The notes beneath the pieces were generated by a model, which saw only the letters and a list, made by a program, of their open reading frames with translations, did not search any database and was not told the origin of the DNA. DNA of 64,000 bases, taken from NCBI RefSeq assembly GCF_021431925.1, contig NZ_CP090371.1, positions 806,001-870,000 of the forward strand, written 5' to 3'. Position 1 is the first letter of the stretch; every line of letters starts with the position of its first letter. Shown here one piece after another: positions 1 to 7,768 of this stretch. The stretch comes from Halobaculum sp. CBA1158 (GTDB lineage: Archaea; Halobacteriota; Halobacteria; Halobacteriales; Haloferacaceae). A program made the position numbers and the translations under genes.

Positions 1-541
1 AACTCAGCGCGTGTTCGCGGTGGTACTCCTCCTCGGCCAGCGCCTTGCCGACGCGGTCGGCGAGGGGGGCGTAGCTGGTGTCGACCAGCGCCTCCAGGCG
101 GATCCGCTCGGCCACGTCGTACAGGTACGTGCGGACGACGGCGTCGCCCCAGCCGTCGTCGTCGAAGGGGCGCTCGACCAGCGTCGCGTGCGTCCACTCT
201 CCGGCGGGACGCCGCCAGATGCACTCCTCCTCGGTGTAGCCCAGTTCCTGCAGGAGGTCGTACCACAGGCGGGCGTGGCCGAACTCGTCCTGCGCGACGT
301 TAGCGAGCGCGAGATCGGACTCGATAGTCGGCGCGAATATCTGCCACTCGGTGAGTCGCTCGGCGTGGACGAACTCGTCGTCGGCGAGCCGGAACAGCAG
401 CTCCTCCAGCGCGACCTGCTGCTCGGGAGTGAGGTCGTCACGGTCGAGCGAGGCGGCGGCGGGCCCGTCGTCGCCGCCGGGTGCGTCGTCGCTGCCGGGC
501 GCGTCGTCGCCGGCGTCGCCCGTGCGGGGATCGTCGCTCAT
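1..541 (-). CDS. paaC: Phenylacetyl-CoA epoxidase subunit PaaC (3' end outside window)
   Basis: Partial gene: it reads from an ATG at 541 off the left edge with 180 codons visible and no stop. After an acidic, disordered N-terminus of about 35 residues it shows a ferritin-like helical fold, with FADDEF/FVHAERL-type helices, the segment VAQDEFGHARLWYD, and EEEYHREHAL near the edge. PaaC is the structural, metal-free partner of PaaA in the ring-epoxidising complex acting on phenylacetyl-CoA in the cytoplasm. The start overlaps the paaB stop by 4 bp (ATGA), so the two are translationally coupled in a paaA-B-C operon. Later paa genes should follow outside the window. Confidence 0.9.
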   Translation of the reverse strand, partial: MSDDPRTGDAGDDAPGSDDAPGGDDGPAAASLDRDDLTPEQQVALEELLFRLADDEFVHAERLTEWQIFAPTIESDLALANVAQDEFGHARLWYDLLQELGYTEEECIWRRPAGEWTHATLVERPFDDDGWGDAVVRTYLYDVAERIRLEALVDTSYAPLADRVGKALAEEEYHREHALS

Positions 542-879
542 ACCTCCCCCTCCGACTCCAGTTGCTCGCGTCGCTTCCGGGCCGCCTCGCGCTGTTCGGC
601 CTCGCTGTCGGCGACCTCCTCGGCGAACGACGCGTCGATGTCGTTGTACGTCATCGCCCAGCGGTACGACTTGTCGGTGCGGCCGCCGAAGGCGGCGTCC
701 TCGGCGTCGACCTCGCCGATCTCCGACCGCGGGACGACCCACAGCGAGTTGGTCTGCATCCGGCGGGCGTGCTGGACCTGCGCGAACAGCGTCGCCATCT
801 CGCGGTCGGGCGCGTGGACGTTGCCGACGTGGCGGTGGGCGTCGCCGGACTCCTCCTGTCTGAACACTTCCCAGATCAT
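538..879 (-). CDS. paaB: Phenylacetyl-CoA epoxidase subunit PaaB
   Basis: The product is 113 aa, beginning MIWEVFRQEESG and continuing into the PaaB-typical segment HVGNVHAPDREMATLFAQ and a long basic/acidic C-terminal helix. PaaB is a small accessory subunit that bridges PaaA-PaaC heterodimers. It has no catalytic residues of its own. The ATG at 879 lies only 2 bp after the paaA stop, and the gene overlaps paaC by 4 bp, so all three subunits should come from one transcript in similar amounts. The length matches the bacterial family (about 95-110 aa) plus a short charged tail. Confidence 0.93.
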   Translation of the reverse strand: MIWEVFRQEESGDAHRHVGNVHAPDREMATLFAQVQHARRMQTNSLWVVPRSEIGEVDAEDAAFGGRTDKSYRWAMTYNDIDASFAEEVADSEAEQREAARKRREQLESEGEV

Positions 880-881
880 GG

Positions 882-1820
882 TCAGTCGGCCGCCTGCGGC
901 GCTCCCGCCGCGCCGTCCTCCCAGCTCTCGAGGCTGTCGCGGACCCACTCGACGGCCTCCTGTCGGCGGGCGCGCGAGCCGATCTGCTCGCGGCTCCCCT
1001 CGTAGTCGTTCCTCGCGATGGCCCAGAACTCGTCCCAGTCGAGGTCGTCCTCGCGGACGGCCATCGTCCCGTCGTCGCGCTCGAAGATCCGCGGGTACTC
1101 CGGAATCTCGAGGCCGTACTTCTCGGCCTTCGGGATGTACATGTTCAGGAACGAGTTCCGAAGCTCGTCGTTTGAGGTCGTCTTCAGGCCGACCTCCTGG
1201 GCGAAGCCGTCGTGAGTCGACTCGTCGTTCGTCGGCCCGAAGAACTGGAGGATGCGGGGCCACCACTCCTCGAAGATCTCCTGGGTGCGCTCCTGGGTCG
1301 CCTTCGACCCCCGCATCAACTCCCGGAGGATCGACTCGCCGTGTTTCACGTGGAACCCCTCCTCGAAACAGACCTTGTCCATCGCGTGGGCGTACGGGGT
1401 CCAACTCGTCCGTTTCAGGGTCGCCTGCCGGCGCATCGCGCCGCCGTCGACGAAGAAGTCGATCATCGGTGCCTCGTACCACGAGTCGACCGGGTAGTGG
1501 AAGCAGTTGAGGAACTTCCCCTCGCCCGCCTGCAGTTCCTCGAGCATCTCGTCACGCGTCTTCACGCCGAGCGTCTCGGCGGCCCGGTACAGCAGTTGCG
1601 CGTGGCCGATCTCGTCTTGCACCTTCGCGGTGTTCGCCAGCTTCCGGTCCAGCGACGGCGCGTGTCGGGTGAACTCCTTGTCGAGGTACCCGCCCATCAC
1701 CTCGCTGTTCGCGTGGAACTGGATCATCCGCGTCGCCCGAACGCGGTACTCCTCGGGCATGTCGTCGTTCGGGCCGAACTGTCGCGGCCCGGCCCGGGCT
1801 CTCACCTCGTCGAGATCCAT
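882..1820 (-). CDS. paaA: Phenylacetyl-CoA epoxidase catalytic subunit PaaA
   Basis: The product is 312 aa. PaaA is the di-iron subunit that inserts one oxygen atom into the ring of phenylacetyl-CoA. Visible metal-ligand helices include KVQDEIGHAQLLYRAAE (about residues 66-82) and VCFEEGFHVKHGESILREL (about 150-168), the E-x2-H patterns expected for this ferritin-like family. The start at 1820 (MDLDEVRARAG) fits the family N-terminus; the frame stays open upstream but the extra residues are arginine-rich and unlike coding sequence. This is the first gene of the operon and it diverges from the HTH-10 regulator at 1904 across an 83-bp gap holding an 18-bp palindrome. Confidence 0.95.
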   Translation of the reverse strand: MDLDEVRARAGPRQFGPNDDMPEEYRVRATRMIQFHANSEVMGGYLDKEFTRHAPSLDRKLANTAKVQDEIGHAQLLYRAAETLGVKTRDEMLEELQAGEGKFLNCFHYPVDSWYEAPMIDFFVDGGAMRRQATLKRTSWTPYAHAMDKVCFEEGFHVKHGESILRELMRGSKATQERTQEIFEEWWPRILQFFGPTNDESTHDGFAQEVGLKTTSNDELRNSFLNMYIPKAEKYGLEIPEYPRIFERDDGTMAVREDDLDWDEFWAIARNDYEGSREQIGSRARRQEAVEWVRDSLESWEDGAAGAPQAAD

Positions 1821-1855
1821 ATGATCGTTCGTTATCGTTGTCGCACTTACCGATT

Positions 1856-1873
1856 CACCCGTACATACGGGTG
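1856..1873. promoter_or_regulatory. 18-bp palindromic operator between paaA and HTH-10 gene
   Basis: This is a perfect inverted repeat, CACCCGTA-CA-TACGGGTG (8-bp arms, 2-bp spacer). It lies directly upstream of the TATA box of the gene at 1904 and 35 bp upstream of the paaA start codon, so a dimer bound here could affect both divergent promoters. The neighbouring HTH-10 protein is the obvious candidate ligand, but that link is inferred. Confidence 0.65.
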
Positions 1874-1874
1874 T

Positions 1875-1882
1875 TTTATATA
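1875..1882 (+). promoter_or_regulatory. TATA box of HTH-10 regulator gene
   Basis: The sequence TTTATATA is centred about 25 nt before the ATG at 1904. That is the spacing of a haloarchaeal core promoter giving a leaderless mRNA, so this box also decides the start of the downstream gene. Confidence 0.75.
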
Positions 1883-1903
1883 GCAATCGTGCGGACTGAC
1901 CGC

Positions 1904-2542
1904 ATGATCGAGGAGTGCCTCGCCGTCGAGGTCCGCGTGAGCGGCGACGACTGCCCCCTCGCCGAGGCGACGGCGGCCACGGGGACGCGGGTGCGTGCGG
2001 AGCCGCCGCAGTTGCGCGACGACGGGAACGTCCTCCTCCGGTTCGGCGCACCGCGGACCGACGACCTCGGGGCCGCGCTCGACGCCGACGACCGGATCCG
2101 GTACCTGCACCGATCGCGGACCGACGAGCGCGACACCTTCCGCTGTCTCTCGAAACACCCCTGCGTCGTTCACGAACTCGTCTCGGCCGGCCTCCTCGTG
2201 GAGGACGTGACCTACCGCGCGGGCGACGCGACTGTGTCGGGCGCGGTCGTCGGCCACGAGGTGTTGCGCGGGGTGATGACGACCGCCGGCGAGACGGTCG
2301 GCGTCAGACTCGCGCGGACGTACCCGCTGCGCGAGGAGGAGTCGCCGGTGGCCGAGCGACTGGGTCTCACCCCGCCGCAGGCGGAGGCGCTTCGCGCCGC
2401 AGCCGACGCCGGCTACTTCGCCGTGCCGCGGGAGGCGAGCTCCGAGGCCGTCGCCGCCGAACTGGGCGTCTCCAAGAGCGCCTTCCTGGAGCGCCTCCGA
2501 CGCGCGGAGGCGACGCTCTACGGAGAGCTGTTCGGGAAGTGA
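1904..2542 (+). CDS. HTH-10 (Bat-type) transcriptional regulator, probable paa regulator
   Basis: The product is 212 aa. The C-terminal third carries the bacterio-opsin-activator type HTH-10 domain: LTPPQAEALRAAADAGYFAV followed by the recognition region EAVAAELGVSKSAFLERLRRAE. The N-terminal 150 residues form the sensor-like region typical of single-domain haloarchaeal HTH-10 proteins, containing RCLSKHPCVVHELVSAG. The start at 1904 is chosen because a strong TATA box sits about 25 nt upstream. Divergent placement next to paaABC and a shared palindrome suggest it controls phenylacetate degradation. The direction of control and the ligand cannot be read from the sequence. Confidence 0.85.
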   Translation: MIEECLAVEVRVSGDDCPLAEATAATGTRVRAEPPQLRDDGNVLLRFGAPRTDDLGAALDADDRIRYLHRSRTDERDTFRCLSKHPCVVHELVSAGLLVEDVTYRAGDATVSGAVVGHEVLRGVMTTAGETVGVRLARTYPLREEESPVAERLGLTPPQAEALRAAADAGYFAVPREASSEAVAAELGVSKSAFLERLRRAEATLYGELFGK

Positions 2543-2699
2543 CCGCTCGTCGGATCGAGCGATCTTCGACCCGGTTCGAATCGCAAGCGGACGGCGACGC
2601 GGCGATTCCTGCCGATTCTCAAACCGCTGTAAAGCGGCTCATTCGGGGCTCTGACGCGCGAATCGCGCTGGTTATACCCGTGCGATGGGAACCGATGCT

Positions 2700-2876
2700 G
2701 TGACGAGTCACGAGTTCGATCCCGCCGACCGGCACGTACCGCTGTCGAGCCACGCCTACCGGATCACCGTCGACGACGGTCGGGAGACGTTCGACGCCCT
2801 GGAGATCACCGACGGCCGGTCGTCGGAGTCGTATCTGATGTCGGATACGGTCCACTCGCTGGACCGGATGCGATAG
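2700..2876 (+). CDS. Small haloarchaeal protein of unknown function
   Basis: The product is 58 aa from a GTG at 2700. An in-frame ATG at 2685 would add five residues, but the TATA-like element GTTATACC at 2671-2678 lies about 26 nt before the GTG, which fits a leaderless start there. The protein is acidic, has no cysteines or membrane segments, and ends in a block (SSESYLMSDTVHSL) that resembles the C-terminus of small single-domain haloarchaeal families. No function is recognised. It stands alone between the HTH-10 gene and a convergent hydrolase. Confidence 0.6.
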   Translation: MTSHEFDPADRHVPLSSHAYRITVDDGRETFDALEITDGRSSESYLMSDTVHSLDRMR

Positions 2877-2905
2877 CCGGCTGACTGAGTCGATTCGAGT
2901 CGATT

Positions 2906-3640
2906 CTACTCCTCCCGCGCGTTCGCGAGTACCCGTTCGACCCACTCGAACTCCCCGTCGACGACGTGGTGACCGACGCCGTCGTACACGCGTTCGGTCA
3001 CGTCGCCGCCGAGGTCCCGGAGCACTCGCGCCGTCGCGCGGAGGCGAGCGGGCGGCACGCGCTCGTCGTCCGCCCCGCCGGCGACGAGGACCGGCGTCCC
3101 GGCGAGGTCGCCCTGGTAGTCCCCTCGGTCGTCGTCGCCGGCGCTGTCCACCTCCGTTCCGTCGCCGTCGTCGGTTCGGTCATCGCCGGCGACTGTCGGT
3201 CCGAGGAGGGTCCCGTTGAGGACGGCGACCGGGTGTGAACCGCCCTCGCGAGCGGCGCACTCGGCGGCGACGCACCCGCCCTGTGAGAAGCCCAGCAGGA
3301 GCACCCGTTCGGGCGGCAGGGCCAGTCGCTCCTGAGTCGCCGAGAGCGTCGTCGACGCGACCGCGACCGCGCTCGCGACGTGTCTCTCGTTGCGCTCGCG
3401 GGGCTCGTCGGCCGCATACGGGAACCACCGGCTCCGGTCGGCGTGGGGCGCGACGAACGCGAGGCCGTGGTCCGCCAGCGGGTCGAGGAGGTTGATCACC
3501 CCCTGTGCGGTCGCGCCGCGGCCGTGGAGCGCGACGACCGCCGCCTCGGCCCCGCCGCGGGGCGCGCCCGCGGTGACGACCGGGCGGCCGGCGTGCGGTC
3601 CCGGGAGATCCGACGGGAGGCGTCCTCCGGGAAACATCAC
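2906..3640 (-). CDS. Alpha/beta hydrolase, phospholipase/carboxylesterase (MhqD-like) family
   Basis: The product is 244 aa with an alpha/beta hydrolase fold. VVALHGRGATAQG forms the oxyanion region near residue 40, the nucleophile elbow is GFSQGG (about residue 119), PVLVAGGADDERVPP carries the acid, and GVGHHV carries the catalytic histidine. An acidic insert of about 35 residues (GDDRTDDGDGTEVDS) interrupts the loop after the nucleophile. The start overlaps the end of the dioxygenase-like gene upstream by 4 bp. In Bacillus the same pair, MhqD-type hydrolase with MhqO-type dioxygenase, is induced by quinones and catechols, so a role in aromatic or quinone detoxification is a reasonable inference. 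Confidence 0.85.
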   Translation of the reverse strand: MMFPGGRLPSDLPGPHAGRPVVTAGAPRGGAEAAVVALHGRGATAQGVINLLDPLADHGLAFVAPHADRSRWFPYAADEPRERNERHVASAVAVASTTLSATQERLALPPERVLLLGFSQGGCVAAECAAREGGSHPVAVLNGTLLGPTVAGDDRTDDGDGTEVDSAGDDDRGDYQGDLAGTPVLVAGGADDERVPPARLRATARVLRDLGGDVTERVYDGVGHHVVDGEFEWVERVLANAREE

Positions 3641-4629
3641 GCGTCTCCGTCGCCGTTACTGTCGCCACCGCCGTCGCCGTCGCGACCGACGCGGGGCACG
3701 TCGAGCGGGGGCAGTTGGTCCTCGATCATCCCGCGGTCCTCCTCGGCCCACGGCGGGAGGACGAGCGATTGGCCGAACGCGGACTCGTCCTCGTCGACCC
3801 CGAACCCCGGTGACTCCGTCGACAGTTCGATCAGGATCCCGCCGGGCTCGCGCACGTAGATCGCCTGGTAGTAGTGTCTGTCTCGGATCCGGGAGACCTC
3901 GATGTCCCGCTCGCGGAACAGGTCGTGCCACTCTCTGAGTTCGTCGGCGTCGGCGACCCGGAACGCGACGTGGTGGACGCTCCCGACGCCCTCGCGGGCG
4001 AACCCGGCGTCGCGGTCGAGCAGGTCGACCACGGTCGCGTGGTCGCCGCCGGCGCGGTACCGGACGCGGTCGCCCGCCTCGCCGACGAGTTCGAGCCCGA
4101 GCGTGTCGAGGACGCTCGCGGTCGCGAAGGGGTTCGTCGGGAGCATCGTGACCCCGTGGACGCCGCGGATCGCGGCGCGCTCGGGGACCGGGCTCCCCGC
4201 CCACGGCTCGACCGGCTGATCGTCGGCGACGAGTTCGAGCCGAGTGCCGGCGGGGTCCTCGAAGCGGAGGGCGGACTCGTCGAACCGATCGACGCGCTCG
4301 GCGTCGACGCCGCGGGTCGCGAGCCGGTCGGCCCAGTAGTCGAGTGCGTCCTCGGGCACAGCGAACGCCGTCGCCGTGATCTGCGGGCGGCCGCGTCGCC
4401 CGGGCGGCTCGTTCGGGTACGGAAAGCAGGTGTACACGGTCCCGAGGTCGCCCGCGCCGTTCCCGTAGTAGAGGTGATACCGGAGCACGTCCTGGTGGTT
4501 GACAGTACGCTTGACGAGGCGGAGACCGAGAGCCTCGACGTAGAACTCGAGGTTCGCCTGCGCGTCGCCGACCATCGACGTGACGTGGTGGATCCCGGGG
4601 GTGTCGGTGAGCATCCGGTGATCGGTCAT
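3637..4629 (-). CDS. VOC-family ring-cleaving dioxygenase, MhqO/PcpA-like
   Basis: The product is 330 aa with two vicinal-oxygen-chelate modules. The N-terminal module contains PGIHHVTSMVGDAQANLEFYVEALGLRLVKRTVN, the family signature of MhqO/PcpA hydroquinone-type extradiol enzymes. The C-terminal module contains VGSVHHVAFRVAD and IYVREPGGILIELSTESPGF. Conserved H (GIHHVT), H (SVHHVAF) and E (LIELSTE) supply the expected 2-His-1-carboxylate iron site. The tail is an acidic linker (DGDGGGDSNGDGDA). It is first in a two-gene operon with the MhqD-like hydrolase. The true substrate is unknown; proximity to the paa genes adds a weak link to aromatic metabolism. Confidence 0.87.
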   Translation of the reverse strand: MTDHRMLTDTPGIHHVTSMVGDAQANLEFYVEALGLRLVKRTVNHQDVLRYHLYYGNGAGDLGTVYTCFPYPNEPPGRRGRPQITATAFAVPEDALDYWADRLATRGVDAERVDRFDESALRFEDPAGTRLELVADDQPVEPWAGSPVPERAAIRGVHGVTMLPTNPFATASVLDTLGLELVGEAGDRVRYRAGGDHATVVDLLDRDAGFAREGVGSVHHVAFRVADADELREWHDLFRERDIEVSRIRDRHYYQAIYVREPGGILIELSTESPGFGVDEDESAFGQSLVLPPWAEEDRGMIEDQLPPLDVPRVGRDGDGGGDSNGDGDA

Positions 4630-4967
4630 GCGTCCTCGATGGTGTTAGCCCCCGCGGCTGACGAACGGCGCGTCGATCCCTCGATACTCGGCTCGCGTGG
4701 CGGTGCGCTCTCTCGGGGCCGTCGAGGACGGCCGATCGGTATTCGGTCCGTTCCGAAAGAGTCAACTCCCGATCGTGCTATTCACCAACATGGACATCGC
4801 CGACGGCAGCGGTTCTCCGCACGATATCCTCCGAGCTGACCTCCTCGCGGCCATCGTCACCGCTCGGCCCTCCGTCCCGGTCGATGTCACGGCGACCGAC
4901 CGGAAACGGAATACCGATTCCCGACCACGTACCGCGGTCACACCCGAGATATCGCTCGGGGGAGCCG
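4630..4967. other. Intergenic region, no gene seen
   Basis: The 338-bp gap between two divergent genes has open frames on both strands, but their amino-acid composition is not haloarchaeal-like and none has a convincing start or promoter. A purine-rich ribosome-binding site (GGGGGAG) at its right end serves the gene at 4968. Confidence 0.5.
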
Positions 4968-5279
4968 ATGCCGAGTGACCGGCCGAGCGACATCGACGTC
5001 GACTACGACCCCGAGACGGAACGCTACTCGGCGGAGTTCGATCCGGAGGCGGTCACCGCTACGGTGGCGGTCGTCGAGGTGACCGCGGCGATCCGCGACG
5101 CCAGCTCGATGTCGCACGACCCGCTGTTCGAGGTGATCGACACGGCCGCCGTCGATCGACTCTGCCGCGGCTCACACGACGCCGACGACGTGGCGATAGA
5201 GTTCACCTACCTGGATCACCACGTCCGGGTCGAGGCGGAGGGACGGATCGCGGTCTCTCCCCTCGATTCGGAGGCGTGA
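4968..5279 (+). CDS. HalOD1 output-domain protein
   Basis: The product is 103 aa. The body matches the HalOD1 pattern found alone or at the C-terminus of haloarchaeal signalling proteins: an N-terminal strand, VTATVAVVEVTAAIRDASSMSHDPLFEVIDTAAVDRLC, then VAIEFTYLDHHVRVEAEGRIAV. The ATG at 4968 is preferred over upstream starts because a GGGGGAG ribosome-binding site sits just before it and the domain begins at once. HalOD1 is thought to be an output or protein-interaction module; its partner here is unknown. The next gene is convergent. Confidence 0.8.
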   Translation: MPSDRPSDIDVDYDPETERYSAEFDPEAVTATVAVVEVTAAIRDASSMSHDPLFEVIDTAAVDRLCRGSHDADDVAIEFTYLDHHVRVEAEGRIAVSPLDSEA

Positions 5280-5297
5280 TGGCCGGTCGGCGGGGCG

Positions 5298-5852
5298 TCA
5301 CGACTCGACGACGAGCACCCGTGTGTTCCCGCGCCTGTCCTCGTATCGGTCGCCCGCGGGCGGCTTGATGTCGATCGAGAGCGTCCCCTGTTCGCGGTTG
5401 GGGCCGAGCGTCGGATCGACCGTCACTGTCGCGACCCCGTCGTCGCCGGTTCGAGCGGTCGCAACTCCGTCGAGGCGGGCGGTGTCGCCGGCGACGACGA
5501 CGGTCGCGCCGGCGACCGGACGACCGTCCGGATCGACGACTGTCAGCGTCAGGTCCTGTTCGCCCGGCGTCGTCACCTCCGGCTCCGGCCGCACGTCGAG
5601 TTCGGCGACGGCGAGCCCCTGCACGCCGCTGATCATGTTGAGCATCACGCTGAGGCAGGCGACGCCGACGACGAGCGCGATGACGAGCCGAACCGGAAGC
5701 CCCTCGATCGCGCGGTCGTCGCGCCGGAGTTCCGCGAGGCAGGTGTACTGATCGGCGACGATTCCGCGGAGGGTGTCGCCGAAGTCGTCGGGCGATCGAC
5801 AGAGGCTGTCGCCGAGACCGTCGAACGGGCGGCCGCGTCGGTCGGTGGACAT
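5298..5852 (-). CDS. Membrane-anchored protein with carboxypeptidase-regulatory-like domain
   Basis: The product is 184 aa. A cytoplasmic N-terminus of about 50 residues is followed by one membrane segment (LPVRLVIALVVGVACLSVMLNMI, about residues 52-74) and an extracellular beta-sandwich of about 95 residues with the repeat VDPDGRPVAGATVVVAG and TGDDGVATVTV, as in carboxypeptidase-regulatory-like/Ig-like domains. The layout recalls haloarchaeal pilin-like envelope proteins, but no clear class III signal cleavage site is visible. An AAATAC promoter element lies about 25 nt before the ATG, so the mRNA is probably leaderless. The gene diverges from the ATPase gene at 5927. Confidence 0.75.
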   Translation of the reverse strand: MSTDRRGRPFDGLGDSLCRSPDDFGDTLRGIVADQYTCLAELRRDDRAIEGLPVRLVIALVVGVACLSVMLNMISGVQGLAVAELDVRPEPEVTTPGEQDLTLTVVDPDGRPVAGATVVVAGDTARLDGVATARTGDDGVATVTVDPTLGPNREQGTLSIDIKPPAGDRYEDRRGNTRVLVVES

Positions 5853-5926
5853 GGGGTGGCTGGAGGCGGTTCCGTATTTGAACCTTCACACGAGCGTTTA
5901 TCGCCGAACGCGCGACCAGCGGGAGC

Positions 5927-7072
5927 GTGCACGTCATCGGACGAGGGGACGGCCGCGACGGGGACGGACGGACCGACCGTGAGTACGGCGGCGACGCCGC
6001 CGGAGGCGAATCATCCGGCGGACCGGTCGCTCCGCGTAGTGGACCGGCCGCTCCGGTCGGTGAACCGGTCGCTCCGCTCGGGCGGTTTCTCGCGCGCGAC
6101 GGGAGCCTCGGATCGCACGTCGGGGTCGACGTAGATCGACCACACGCCGCGCTCGTGGTCGGGAAGCGCGGATCGGGGAAGACGCATACGCTGGCGGTCC
6201 TGGCTGAGGGCGTCGACGCGGCGGACGGCGTCGCGCCGGTCGTGATCGACCCGATGGGGGCGCTCTCCGGCCTCGCCGACGCCGACGGGACGGTTCGCCG
6301 GCAGCCCCGGGTTCGGCCCGACGCGATCCCCGCATCAGCGTGGCCCGACCTCCTCGGGCTCGACCCCGCCGGCCCCGCGGGATCGCTCGTCTGGCGGGCC
6401 ATCGCCGAATCCGATCGCTCGACTCCGACGGCGGCGATCGACCGCGTCGCCGACGCGGACGCGACGCGCGCCGCCCGACGGGCCGCCGAGACGCACCTCG
6501 CGCTCGCAGCCGAGTGGGGCGTGTTCGATCCCGAGGGGCTCGTCCCCGCCGACCTCGTGGCCGGCGGTCCGACCGTGCTCGACTGCTCGGCGCTCGCGCC
6601 GGCCGCGGCCGACGCCGTGTGCGCGGCGGTCGCTCGGGGGCTGTACGAGGCGCGCGTCACCGACGGGATCCGTCGGCTTCCGTGGCTGTTCGTCGACGAG
6701 GCGCACGCCTTCTTCGACGGCGTCGCCGGCGCGGCCCTCCGGACGCTCCTGACGCGCGGGCGAGCCCCGGGCGTGTCGCTCGTGTGTGCCACCCAGCGAC
6801 CCGCGGCGCTCCCGTCGGCCGCCGTCTCGCAGGCGGACCTCCTGATCGCCCACCGGCTTCACGCCGGCGACGACGTGGACGCACTCGCCGCGGCTCGACC
6901 GGGTTCGATCGGCTCCGACCTCGCCGATCGGCTCCCCGAGGGGGTCGGCGAGGCGCTCGTCGTCGACGACGGCGCGGCGACGGCGACGACGGTTCGGGTC
7001 CGCGAACGTCGGACGCCCGACGGCGGGGCGAGTCCCCGGGCGAGTCGGATCCGCGCGGATCGGGGCTCGTGA
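5927..7072 (+). CDS. HerA/VirB4-like P-loop ATPase
   Basis: The product is 381 aa. After a disordered Gly/Pro-rich N-terminus of about 50 residues comes a HerA-type nucleotide-binding core: Walker A GKRGSGKTHT (79-88), Walker B LFVDEAHAFF (about 253-262), and the arginine-finger/sensor segment LLTRGRAPGVSLVCATQRPAALP. Proteins of this type pump DNA or drive conjugation and repair. No NurA-type nuclease is nearby, so the function stays open. The GTG start is supported by TTTATC about 28 nt upstream, giving a leaderless mRNA. A small membrane-protein gene follows 60 bp downstream. Confidence 0.8.
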   Translation: MHVIGRGDGRDGDGRTDREYGGDAAGGESSGGPVAPRSGPAAPVGEPVAPLGRFLARDGSLGSHVGVDVDRPHAALVVGKRGSGKTHTLAVLAEGVDAADGVAPVVIDPMGALSGLADADGTVRRQPRVRPDAIPASAWPDLLGLDPAGPAGSLVWRAIAESDRSTPTAAIDRVADADATRAARRAAETHLALAAEWGVFDPEGLVPADLVAGGPTVLDCSALAPAAADAVCAAVARGLYEARVTDGIRRLPWLFVDEAHAFFDGVAGAALRTLLTRGRAPGVSLVCATQRPAALPSAAVSQADLLIAHRLHAGDDVDALAAARPGSIGSDLADRLPEGVGEALVVDDGAATATTVRVRERRTPDGGASPRASRIRADRGS

Positions 7073-7115
7073 GTCCGAACTCCAGGTTTAACCGCGTCGC
7101 CGACGAACTCCCGAC

Positions 7116-7136
7116 ATGGACGTGACTCTGCCGTGA
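7116..7136 (+). other. Six-codon leaderless mini-ORF before gene at 7133
   Basis: ATG GAC GTG ACT CTG CCG TGA begins about 27 nt after the promoter element GTTTAAC (7087-7093), so it would be the first codon of a leaderless mRNA. Its TGA overlaps the GTG start of the next gene (GTGA). This looks like a coupling device, but chance cannot be excluded. Confidence 0.4.
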
Positions 7137-7270
7137 GCGGCGAGGACCGGTCGGTGTCGGAGCGTCTCCTCGCCGGCGCGGTCGAGAAGCCGGTGCTCGG
7201 CGTGTTTATGGCGGTACTGCTGGTGATGGCGCTCGGATTCCTCGTCGCGTTGGTACTCGTCGTCATCTGA
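7133..7270 (+). CDS. Small single-pass membrane protein
   Basis: The product is 45 aa: a hydrophilic start (VSGEDRSVSERLLAGAVEKP) followed by one long hydrophobic helix (VLGVFMAVLLVMALGFLVALVLVVI) running to the last residue. Codon use and third-position G+C match the surrounding genes. The GTG start overlaps the stop of a six-codon mini-ORF whose position matches the promoter. The function is unknown; haloarchaea encode many such one-helix proteins. Confidence 0.6.
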   Translation: MSGEDRSVSERLLAGAVEKPVLGVFMAVLLVMALGFLVALVLVVI

Positions 7271-7313
7271 ACGCCCCTCACACGGCTCGCTCGTCGGTTG
7301 GCGGCACCAGAAC

Positions 7314-7333
7314 GCGCCCGGAGCGGGATTTGA
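7314..7333. repeat. 20-bp copy of the tRNA-Asp 3' end
   Basis: This is an exact 20-bp repeat of the tRNA-Asp 3' part (its other copy is at 7475-7494, acceptor stem plus T-arm), in the same orientation and 161 bp away. A lone tRNA 3' fragment next to the intact gene is what an integration/excision scar looks like. The roughly 140 bp between the copies hold no gene. Confidence 0.7.
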
Positions 7334-7475
7334 CCCTGCACAGACGGTCCTGCTCGCCTCGCTCGCGCTCGGCTGCGCGGGCTGCGACTGTTGGTGTTCA
7401 AATCCGCTCAAATACGTTCTCGACTCGCGGTTCACTCGTCGCTACGCTCCTCGTTCACGGTGCGAGTCGAAGAAG

Positions 7476-7548
7476 CGCCCGGAGCGGGATTTGAACCCGC
7501 GTCACGACCGTGACAGGGTCGTATGATGGGCCACTACACCATCCGGGC
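7476..7548 (-). tRNA. tRNA-Asp (GTC)
   Basis: The 73-nt cloverleaf on the minus strand has acceptor GCCCGGA pairing with TCCGGGC, discriminator G, anticodon loop CCTGTCACG with anticodon GTC, and T-arm GCGGG-TTCAAAT-CCCGC. There is no intron and CCA is not encoded. It lies divergent from the RNA polymerase operon. Confidence 0.95.
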
Positions 7549-7760
7549 GTGCATCGCGTCGGCGGGTTTCCACCTCGCCTCTGCGTACTCTCTCATTCCC
7601 CGGGTAGATAATTAAGGCTTGTTATCGAACCCGTCCGTGTCCCGCGATACCGTGCGCCGTAACGTTCATAGTCACGGAAACTGATGAGCTATTCGTGCGA
7701 GCGGTGTGGTCGCCAGCCGTCGGTCCCCAACCCGTTTAACAAGCGTTATGTGGTCGGGTC

Positions 7761-7768
7761 GTATATAC
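7761..7768 (+). promoter_or_regulatory. Probable TATA box of the RNA polymerase operon
   Basis: GTATATAC lies about 75 nt before the rpoH ATG and would give a 5' leader of roughly 45-50 nt. It is the only strong AT-rich promoter element in the gap between tRNA-Asp and rpoH, which otherwise holds nothing convincing. Confidence 0.55.
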
